From: Scomber scombrus
Taxonomy: Eukaryota; Chordata; Actinopteri; Scombriformes; Scombridae
NCBI RefSeq assembly: GCF_963691925.1
Contig: NC_084976.1
Span: forward strand, 14,425,735-14,489,734
DNA length: 64,000 nucleotides
Direction: 5' to 3'
The position numbers were made by a program, and so were the translations under genes. Under the pieces are notes generated by a model. The model made no database searches. It worked only from the letters and a program-made list of their open reading frames with translations, and was not told the origin of the DNA. The stretch's first letter is position 1, and each line of letters begins with the position of its first letter. This document shows positions 46,795 to 56,313 of the stretch, one piece after another.

Positions 46795-47238
46795 CAGGCA
46801 GAGGAGCGCTGACGTTATCCTTCAAAGTGGAGCCACAATGGCTGGGTGGGAGAAGAAATGGCTCGGCAGACATCTGTCGATGATGCAGAGGCAAAAACTC
46901 TCAAGGGAAACGAAGCTCTCCTCGGCTCTGGGGTGAACAAACGTGATGCTGTGCCAGGAGGAGGAAGAGCACTGAGCTAAGAGGTGCAGTTGCAGGCGCG
47001 TAGCGGAAAGGGAGTTCACAGTACGCATGCGCAGTTTAACCCCAGTCCTCTTGAAAAACCGTGGATGTATGGAGAGAAAAACACTCGGAAAAACGCAAAC
47101 GCTGGGCTGTGCGCCATGCCTGTGCGCCAATTCATCATGTTCTTCTTCTTGTTTTACGGCGGCTGGCATCCAGTTTATTGATGCATCACTGCCACCTACT
47201 GCTCCGGAGTGTGGATCAAACAATACAACCCCCCCCCT

Positions 47239-47240
<2 letters not shown>
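46795..47240 (-). promoter_or_regulatory. Putative ZF-E non-coding exon 1 and promoter
   Basis: A consensus donor on the minus strand at 46794 implies an exon to its right. The sequence at 46.8-47.05 kb is GC-richer. It contains ACGCATGCGCA (47023-47033), close to the NRF1 palindrome common in CpG-type promoters. No TATA box is seen. Confidence 0.4.

Positions 47241-47330
<90 letters not shown>
47241..47330. repeat. (CA)45 microsatellite with adjoining poly-C tract
   Basis: A pure dinucleotide run of about 90 bp, preceded by a C-rich tract (47229-47240). ORFs across it in several frames are artefacts of the repeat. Confidence 0.97.
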
Positions 47331-47331
<1 letters not shown>

Positions 47332-47977
47332 CACTAATGATTATTATTAGGTAATAATTTTAATATGAATTCCTGCACCCCTAATTCCTGATCATCTTTC
47401 TCAACTTTCAAAATCTTTTTATATTTTTTAATCGCAAAAATGTTGCTAACTGAAATGCAACTGTTTGACCAGCTGTCAGATTCTGGATGAGAATATATGA
47501 TTGACCTGCTGATTGTAAGGCCCATACTCCAAAAAATTGCCACGAACTAGAAGACATGGATAGCTTCGAACAGTGAGTCTGCTGTGGACCTACACTGTGG
47601 ATGCAGACGTGTTCCACTCATGCAAATTGAAAAAGTGCTCATGCAATTCATAAAAATGAAACGCCAAAAGCAGCAGTTAAACCTGCTGTATTTCTTTGGA
47701 GAGGGGATGAAAAGAAAGAAAGGAAATGTGAGTTGGTTGATTAGAAGAGTATCAATAATTTAGTCCAGGATAAACATATTTTCTGTCCAGACCTGTTGAT
47801 GTTACGCTAGCGTTGACTGAGCCATCGTCTTGCTAACATCATAACTTGACTCTGCTTTCATATCAGAGATCAAATGATGTAGAGATATCTGGAAGACAGT
47901 GAGGGTGAAACAGGGAGAAGCAGCACTGAGTCGTAGGTAGTTTATATACATATAGCTTAAGGATGTCCTGAGGACAG

Positions 47978-49271
47978 CAGAGCTGGGGACTCGGACTCGC
48001 GACTCGGACTCGAGTTGCACTTAAGTCTCACTAAACTGTGACTTCAGACTCGACTTGGACTCGACCTCAAAAGACTTCAGACTTGACTTCGACTCGAGGC
48101 TCGAGACTCGCGAACAACCTTTATTTCATGTTATTATTATTATTATTCTCATTATTTATCTGTCATTCATCTTTTTGTATGATCTCTGGCTCTGAGCTAG
48201 ATGTAAACACCAACGTCATGCCACGCGCATGCGCCGTGTGTGAAGCGCGCATCTTCAGTATCAGACATTGACAATGGCGAGTGCGACAAGTTCAGCAGGA
48301 GTGCCTCAGATCATTACGTTTGGATACAATGCCTTCACACTCCCGTTTTTCCCTGGTTCTCCCATATTTCGAAACCATCTCCCGCCGCCCTCCCGTCATT
48401 TCTCCCGTAATTGACAAGCCCAAATTTGTTTGTTAATAATAATAAGAAGCGCACAATAGCAAAGGTTTTATTTTGAAAGCTCAGACAGGAAACCACCGCA
48501 ACTCCGTTATTTAGTGCCACTAACTTAGTGGCTCCGCTACTAATTATTAAAAAACACAACGTTGCGTTAACTATGGTCATTTTATATATATATATATATA
48601 TATTTTATAATATCCCCACACATTCCCTGCTGTGTGTTGTGTTAAGCAGCAGATAAAAGGCAGCTTGGAGAAAAAAATAATGAACATGTGTTTGTACCAC
48701 AGTGTTAAACTGCAGTGCAGTGTTTCTGTGATGTTCATGTTTTGTTCATTTTGTTATATTTTACAACATTGTTAAAATAATTATTTTTTTGTTGAAGAAA
48801 AGTTTATGGTTATGGAATTGAAATAATTCTTAGTGTATGTTTCTTCACATCACATTGCAGTAGATTCTCTATAGTGAACCTACAATTGATACATTTTCAT
48901 ACTGTCCTATATCAAGGTCTAGGTCAAGGTAATAGCCGAAGGTAGATTTGGTAACAGTTTCAGGAGAGGGCATCTCAACATACAAACAGATACATACATA
49001 CAAACTTCAGTGACAGCACACCACAAAAACAGACATGGGCAGGTGCTCGCAAGGCTAACTGATCAGGATGAAGGATTGTACAGCTCTAAGGTCAGAATTT
49101 GAATTTGATTTAGTGTTGGCGAGAGACTTGAGACTTGACTCGGACTCTTGACCAGAGACTTGAGACTTGACTTGGACTTGACCCTCAAAGACTTGAGACT
49201 TGACTTGGACTCTAGCTCAAAGACTTGAGACTTGACTTGGACTTGTAAAAAATGACTTGTAAACAGCTCTG
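47978..49271 (+). mobile_element. Non-autonomous hAT element with 8-bp target duplication and direct subterminal repeats
   Basis: The termini CAGAGCTG and CAGCTCTG are perfect 8-bp inverted repeats. They are flanked by a perfect 8-bp direct repeat GAGGACAG (47970-47977 and 49272-49279), as made by hAT transposases. Both ends carry arrays of GACTTGGACT/GACTTGAGACTTGA-type units, and the arrays lie in the same orientation at both ends (about 48000-48115 and 49120-49260). The 1.3-kb interior holds (TA)n at 48582-48602, a GCGCATGCGC palindrome at 48225-48234, and no transposase. Confidence 0.88.
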
Positions 49272-49279
49272 GAGGACAG

Positions 49280-49950
49280 TAATAATTGCACCCAGAACAG
49301 TGTCTAGAACAGGGATAGAATAGGGTCTAGTTCTGGGACAGTAGGAAAAATCATCAAAGCATTTTTTGAAATAGGAATTATTTGGATAACCAGACCACAT
49401 GGTTACTTTCTCGCCTGAAAAAAAAAAAAGAGTTAATGAGGTGACATATTAACAGCGAAAATACAACAGCTTTTAGCATGCATAATACACTGTATTATTG
49501 TATCCAGCTCTTATAATACACTGTATTGTAAAACTGTTGACAGGACATCGGACTGCAAACAAGGTAAATTATGACTCCATTATGAAGTTTTGATCCATGG
49601 ATTTTTTTATTTGTAAAACTTTCCTCTAGCAGAGAAAATTGATTTAAAAATGTAAAGTCTGTGGGCCAAGCGGGGAATTGTGGATGGGGCCAAAAGGACA
49701 AAACATTACTGTACATATTCAATGGGCCGCACAAAGTGGAAGCTTTTTTTGGCTTACAGTATGTGCCAGCTGAGCAACTCTTATTAGACTGAATGGGTGC
49801 TAGTTTTGTCCGGTATCCAGCTCATATAATACATCCATGTATTAATCTCATTCCCCACTCCTAAACCAAACTAACCAACACTGCAGGTCACAGAATCTAA
49901 TGGGTCACAAAATACAGGGTAACACCAGTTGTTTTAAATGCATTGTGGGA
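49280..49950. other. Intergenic DNA
   Basis: AT-rich with no recognisable gene. It leads into a LINE remnant. Confidence 0.5.
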
Positions 49951-49959
49951 TATCCAGTC

Positions 49960-50740
49960 AGCTCCATGTGGTGAAATATGTTAGGTAATATTATTAGGAA
50001 TCACTCCATAAATGTTATTTGTTATGCAGATGATAAGCAATTATTATCAATGCAGCCAGATGAATTCATAAAGAATTATACCACAGATAAGAATATGATC
50101 TTTAATTTCCATATAAAACACATTCAAGGAGTACCTTTTTTCACCTATATGACATTGCAAAAATCAGGCACATCCTGTCTCAAAAATATGGAGAAAAAAA
50201 ACAACTAGTTGCCACATGTATTACTTCTAGGCTGAGTTATTGCAATTGATCATTATCAGGCTGCCCTCCAGAATACTGCTGCATGTGTACTGACAAAAAT
50301 GAAAAAAAGAGATAATATTTCTTACCGTACAACCCTCTCATCACTGGTTCCCTGTAAAATCCAGAATAGAATTTAAATTCCTTCTCATCACTTACAAAGC
50401 CCTTAATGGTCTGACCATCATATCCTAACAAGTTCATAGTATTACCCCACTAGAACAGAGTGCTCCCAGTATGTAGGCCTACTTGGGGTTCCTAGAATCC
50501 CAAAAAGTAGATTTGGGAGGCAGAGCCTTCAGCTATCAGGCTCCTATCCTGTGGAACCATCTTTCAGTCTCGGCCTGGGGCCCAGACACCCTCTCTACAT
50601 TTAAGAGTAGGCTAAAACTTTCCTTTTTGATAAAGCTTATAGTTAAGACTGACCCAGGCTTGTCTTGGACAGTCCCTAGTGATGCTACTGTGGGTCTAGA
50701 CTGGAGTTGAACTTCCTATGATGCTTTGTCTCTGAGGTGA
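49960..50740 (+). mobile_element. LINE ORF2 remnant with YADD box
   Basis: Plus-strand translation contains INVICYADDKQLLSMQPDE; the YADD is the reverse-transcriptase catalytic box. With frameshifts it continues to QNTAACVLTKMKK and then GGRAFSYQAPILWNHLS...FKSRLK, the usual C-terminal order of fish LINE proteins. Stops and shifts make it inactive. An (ATT)n tract follows at about 50814-50860. Confidence 0.78.
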
Positions 50741-51179
50741 CTTTTGATTGTAGACTGCCTGTGGCTGCCGGCTACATGCTGTCCCTTGGTCCAGCTTGAT
50801 GCCTGCTGCCAGTACTATTATTATTAGTCATATTTCTATTATTATTATTATTGTTTTATTGTTATTATTGTTGTTGATTTGTCTGTGTCTCTCTCTCCTT
50901 TCTCTCCCCCTTCTTTATCTCTCAACCCAACTGGTCGAAGCAGATAGCAGGCCACCTAGACCATGGTTATGTTTGAGGTTTCTTCCTCACCAAACGCTTG
51001 CTTATGAGGGAATGTTGGGTCACTGTAAATTAAAAACTACTCTACGCAAAAAGTGCCCTGCAATAACTTCTGTTGCAATTTGGTGCTTATTAAAGAAACT
51101 GATTCGACTTGACTCATCACCTTATCTTGTGTAGTTTTATCCACCCATCATAGTGCAACCAACATTGCCAACATCTTCC

Positions 51180-53700
51180 CTTTGTAAATCCCTAACTCAA
51201 TGGATGTTCCTCAGTTGATTCTTTCCTTTTACTTGTATTGCCACCCCATATCCTGTCACTCCCTTTCCTTACATGATAGTTGAATGAATGCACAAAAACC
51301 AGTCTATATCAGACCACACTACTAAAGGGCTTATCGTTAGATTAAAGTTAGATTAAATACTTAAAATTATTTTGCAATGTCAGTCCCTACCTGACCAGCT
51401 ATCCCTCTGATGCCTCCAATTCTTCCAGCACTCCTGCAACACACCTTTTGTGTGGTAAGAATCATTGTGTCCAGTAATTTGCCATCAGTTGCGTCCCTCT
51501 CTATTCCAATGGCATTTCTACCTGGAGGGCAGGTACTAGCGATGTTTTAAAAGCCCCACTGCACACTCTTAATGCCTGTGCCTGAATCATATACAATTTC
51601 CATTTAAGAGACCTGGCTGCTGATCCATACGATACACTGCCGTAATCCAACACAGATCTTTTTATCGCCATTTTTAATGATGAATAACTTGATTCCATTA
51701 TCCTGATATGGTCTGCCATATCTGGTTTAGACAGATCCTTGCCTGGTAATCACTACAGCTTCTTGCCATGCACTTGGTAATCTTCCCTCCTTCCACACAC
51801 TGTCATGAACTAAGAGCGCAGAACAGGAGGACACAAATGCTCAACACAGCAGGTTCAGGCAAGAAAGGCAGGTTTATTACCAGGCAGGGTTCGGTACACG
51901 GGCAGGCAGTCAGGTAGGCAGAAGTTTCCAAATCGAGAGGCAAAAGGCAGGTCAAAGGGGCAAGCAGGGTCATACACGAAAACAGGCTATGGCTTGGTCT
52001 ATGATAAGAGCTGGGACGAGGACTGTGAGGTACAACGAACTGGCAACAAGACTGTGAGACACACAAGGTAAAGTACAAGAGGTAATGAGGGAAGATGGGA
52101 AACAGGTGGGGAGAACAATCAGGGAGCAGGTGTGACAGGACGGGGGAAGGGCGTGCAGGAAGTAAATCTAGAACAGAGACAGAGGGTTAGTGATTTCAAA
52201 ATAAAAACAGGAAAGACAAGACATAAACATGAGATGTGCAAAAGCAAACAGAAACTTGACAGACATGACACACACTGTTATAAAGGTGCAGCAACTTTGA
52301 GAACACTCCTTTCCCCAGATGCCCTAGCATAACTTGGCATATCTTTTCTTCCCTGGAGAGGTGAGTCTATTCTATTCATCTATTTATTGCTCTCACCATC
52401 TCTCACTATCTTTGCCAGAGTAAATGGTTCATTAATTATGTCATCTGTTTCTTTCCTCCTTTCTAATACACCTGGATTCTGATTCATTTTTCTTTCTGTT
52501 CTCCTTCTCTTTTCTTCTGACAAATTTTCTGAATGATGTATCTTGGTCATGATCTCTGTCTTATGCCTATTGGTGACATTCGGATTTCCTTCTGTCTCCT
52601 CCCATCCTCTTTTTAATTCCCCATACCTCTCCCTTAGGTACTGCTCTTATTTTGTAGCAAACATTTCTCCAACTTGCCTTCTTAGCTTGACGTTTCACTC
52701 TTCTCATCATTGCCTGTGCCTTCTTATACTGAATCAAATGCTATGTTATTGGCTCTTTTAATTTGTTTAAATGCTCTATTCCTGTTTCTTACAGCCTGAT
52801 AACACTCCTCTGTCCACCATGGTACCAGTTTTCTAATCGTCCTATTTTTACTCCATGGTATATATCAATCTACTGCCATAATAATTGTTGAGGGCACTTG
52901 ATTGTTTATCTCATCCATATCTCCAAAAATATCAATCAGTGTCATTATGTCCTCACTCATCATTTAAAACCTATCCCAATCTGCTTGTCCAAAGACCTGC
53001 TTTGGGATTCCACCACCTGGGTTCCAGGTCGTGGTAGTGATCACTTCCAACTGTTGTAGCTGTCTTACCAGTTATAAACTCCGGTCAAGGGGTTTGACAC
53101 TAATATAATATCCTAAGCTTATTTAGTACCTATTGTTGTCTACCTTCATTCCTCTATCATCAACCATGAAGACCAAATCCCTATTACATTTCCATATGAG
53201 TTTGTATGTGAACCCCCCACATTGTACTGTGAGCATTGAAATCGGCACACCATGCTACTTTGTTTGTTTTGTCATTGCATCATTAGTAGGCTATTCAAAT
53301 CCAACCTTTTGCATGTATTGAAGTAGTTCATCATCATCACCTCCTCCCCTCTTTCCCACACTTCCACCACTATGTATTCGCAATCAGCTCCCTTTTCCGG
53401 TACACTATATGGCATATCTTGTTTGATGAACCTAGCACAACCACCTCCATCCCCATGATTTATGCCTTTCCTAATCACTGTATATCCATGCACCACAAGT
53501 CTAAAGTTGGTTTTAACAAGGTTACCAGAACACATAATACATCTGGATTTACGGCCATTTCTTAAATAAAATGCTTGAATTCCTGGCCATTGGCCAGCAA
53601 GCTCCTGGCCTTCCATTCTAAGATAATTACCATACGTAGTATTAACCAACCCATTCCTGGCTCGTGTGGGCCGGGCACAGAAAGATTATTGTGTCAATTT
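51180..53700 (-). mobile_element. Second LINE remnant (jockey/I-like), interrupted
   Basis: In minus-strand order: an endonuclease-domain stretch at 53649-53272 (VVHGYTVIRKGINHGDGGGC, then FIKQDMPY, then EYIVVEVW), a PWWTEECYQAV block near 52850-52790, and an RT C-terminal stretch at 51719-51501 (DYGSVSYGSA, then IQAQALRVCSGAFKTS). The order is that of one LINE ORF2 with many stops. The piece at about 51795-52330 fits none of it and looks like a later insertion. Family named by resemblance only. Confidence 0.72.
51795..52335. repeat. Unclassified insertion inside the LINE remnant
   Basis: A purine-rich, GGCAGG/CAGGCA-rich segment (for example CAGGCAGTCAGGTAGGCAG) interrupts the LINE reading order. 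It includes GGAAACAGGTGGGGAGAACA, a phrase familiar from fish interspersed repeats. Exact borders and class are not resolved. Confidence 0.4.
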
Positions 53701-54457
53701 ACCTCTTGCACTTGACCTCAGTGAGAAAAGGGACTACACTACTACACTGTTACACTACGGTCTACACTACTACTACACTTGATGTAGTACTTGATATAGT
53801 CTTTAATGGTTTTTAATGCTCAGAGCATAGCACACTCACACTTAATAGAGACATACAAGCTGCAGTACAGTAGTGAGTCCCAAACAGTGGGATGAATACT
53901 TCTTAATGTGTTTCAGACCAATCTCTTGGAGTTGTTGTGACTACTCTATGTGTGATTATACCCAAACATACATGGCAGTATCTTGTTGATCTTGATGTTC
54001 TTTGTTTCTCTTTCACACAGGAACATACTGTTCAGATACACAAACATGATTTCTATGACTATAGCTAAGCATTTTAACCTTTAACAAGTTCACACAAAAT
54101 ATATATTCATACAGTGATTTCCCTAAGAAGGTGCAGGACACTTAAATAAACTATCAGTCAGTCATGTATGGAGGAGTGAAGGGTGTTATTTGTTTGATAT
54201 ATTCAAACAAAACACAAAACCCTAACCCAACAAGCTGGTGGAGGGCTGAGAGGAAGAGAAGAAACAGCAAAGAAGCTACTTAAATAGGCAGAGGCCTAAA
54301 CTACACAGGTTTAGGCAGTTTCCTGATGTCCTCTACAACTCTGCCTTCTGGTTCTTGATTCAGGAAGCTAAACCAGTGTCGCAAGCAAAGGGCAGAGAGA
54401 GAGGGATGTCACACAATGCCAAAATCTTACCGAGTGCCCACTCAGAAAATTACTATT
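53701..54457. other. Intergenic DNA
   Basis: Short local duplications of TACACTACT near 53735-53775. No gene or known repeat recognised. Confidence 0.5.
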
Positions 54458-55766
54458 TTGGATAATCACAATTCAAATTAAAGCCGCAAGCGGCGATGGC
54501 GGGCCCTCGCTCACCCATGCCACCGCGGGGCCTGAGGCATGGCGGGGCTGTGGCGTGAAGCAGAAAGTGAGAAAAAACCTGGAAGGAGGCCAAAAATGCA
54601 ATGTTTCGTTCATCCAGTAGGGGGCAGTCACAGGTAGTTACACATATGGTCTGGTGTGGTCTGGTGTGTTCAGGGCGACCACTCATCAGTCATGTGAAGT
54701 TTGGAGTGAATTGGACAAAGCATGAAGGAGTTATGAGAGGTTGATGGTTCATCCACCAGGGGGCAGTAGAGTGTAACAAAACACAAGCGGTTGCGTTCAG
54801 GGTGGGACAGTGATTACACATGTGAAGTTTTGTGGAAATCGCACAATGATGATGTAAAATATGGCACTTCCTGTTTCCACTAGGGGGCGACACGAGTGAG
54901 ATCGCCTATGAGCGAATGGAGACGTTGAGATCGGCACCCTGGACCTGTGTACCAATTTTCATGATGATACGAGTTCAATAAAGCCATCAAAAAGCCAAAC
55001 GTATTTTCATGTCGAGGAATTGATGGTCGCCGCGTCGCCACACAGACGCCATTACTCGTAGCTTCACAGTCTTCATAATGTAGCTTCACCAACTGGTTCT
55101 GAATGAAGTTGATAGGGCAAAGTATGTAATTTTAATCAATCTTAGTTAACTTCCTGTTACCACCGGGGGGCGCTATGAGTTACGTGGGAAGTTAATATAT
55201 CGGGACGTTCAGGGCGGAGCCATCATCATGTCCAGCAAGTTTGAAGCTGATTGGATGAAGTATGTGGGCGTGAGAGCCACTCGTATGTACATGGCGAGCA
55301 CGCCAAAGTTAGTTGAGCCCTGGCAGACACGCCCTTTGACCTACGGATGCGCAGAGCACAACTTAAGCTCAGCTAGGTCTGGAGATGTTGCGTACCTAAT
55401 TTGAACTTGATCGGGCGAACGCTGTGGGAGGAGTTAATTTTAGGCGGGAAAAATCAAAACCAAAATGGCCGACTTCCTGTTGGGTTGAGGTCATGAGGTC
55501 AAGAGGCTTTTTTGCATATGTGGGTATAATACATATGTGTACCGAATTTTGTGAGCATAGGACAAAGTTAGCAAAATTCCCTATGGGCATTTTTGGACTT
55601 TGTAGGGGGCGCCATTCCGCCATTCTGCGTCGACCATGTGCGACCACCCAAAAATATCGAATTTCGGATGAGGCCGGACGTCAGTGCAAAAGTATAAGCA
55701 TTTTCGCATTTGGGAAAGGGGTGAAATTGGGGCACGAAATGTCGGAATAATAATAATAATAATAAT
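54458..55766 (+). repeat. GC-rich interspersed repeat with 5' hairpin and (AAT)n end
   Basis: It starts AATTAAAGCCGCAAGCGGCG, containing a GCCGC-AA-GCGGC hairpin, then GCGGGCCC. The body is made of short paragraphs with phrases such as GAAGTTTGGAGTGAATTGGA, CAAAATGGCCGACTTCCTG and the GGGGGCGC motif. It ends in (AATAAT)n at about 55746-55766. I know the style as an abundant, poorly classified fish repeat. ORFs in it are short and not protein-like. Confidence 0.65.
54614..55176 (+). promoter_or_regulatory. Cluster of CTCF-like core motifs inside the repeat
   Basis: Four matches in the same orientation to the CTCF core CCASYAGRKGGCRS: 54614-54627 (CCAGTAGGGGGCAG), 54753-54769 (CCACCAGGGGGCAGTAG), 54877-54891 (CCACTAGGGGGCGAC) and 55160-55176 (CCACCGGGGGGCGCTAT). 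A weaker one lies near 55602. Binding is inferred from the motif only. Confidence 0.4.
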
Positions 55767-56313
55767 GAACATTACAATTTCAATAGGGCTTTCGCCAGGC
55801 GACTTGCAGTCGCCGCTCGGGCCCTAATAAACATTACAATTTCAATAGGGCTTTCGCCAGGCGACTCACAGTCGCCGCTCGGGCCCTAATAATAATAATA
55901 ATAATAAACATTACAATTTCAATAGGGCTTTCGCCAGGCGACTTGCAGTCGCCGCTCGGGCCCTAATAATAATAAACATTACAATTTCAATATAGCATTT
56001 TTCCCCGGGGGTCTTCCATACCACATGATTACTTGATTACTTGATTACTTTGGGATCACTTGCACTTTGGGGTCACTTGCACGTTGGGGCATGAACGAAT
56101 TTCAATAGGGCTTTCGCCAGGCGACTTGCAGTCGCCGCTCGGGCCCTAATTACAATTTCAATATAGCATTTTTCCCCGGGGGTCTTCCATACCACATGAT
56201 TACTTGATTACTTTGGGGTCACTTGCACTTTGGGGTCACTTGCACGTTGGGGCATGAACGAATTTCAATAGGGCTTTCGCCAGGCGACTTGCAGTCGCCG
56301 CTCGGGCCCTAAT
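55767..56313 (+). repeat. Five tandem copies of a 48-bp hairpin end unit
   Basis: Units begin CAATAGGGCTTTCGCC and end CGGGCCCTAAT. Copies are at 55781-55828, 55843-55890, 55920-55967, 56103-56150 and 56266-56313. Each contains a perfect 7-bp stem, GGCGACT-TGC-AGTCGCC (loop CAC in copy 2). The last two are parts of a larger duplicated block (about 55979-56150 and 56151-56313) with CCCCGGGGG and a TTGATTACTTTGGGGTCACT stretch. Confidence 0.93.

Noticed and set aside
46822..47354. ORFs across the (CA)n tract on both strands
   Set aside because: They owe their length to the dinucleotide run, giving only VC or HT repeats.
54880..55772. Short ORFs in the GC-rich repeat
   Set aside because: No known domain, low length and position inside a non-coding repeat.
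55767..56313. CRISPR-like array
   Set aside because: Spacers are (AAT)n or duplicated sequence, not unique, the genome is a fish, and the units are tails of an interspersed repeat.
54458..56313. Helitron
   Set aside because: There is a 3' hairpin, but no TC start and no CTRR end could be found.
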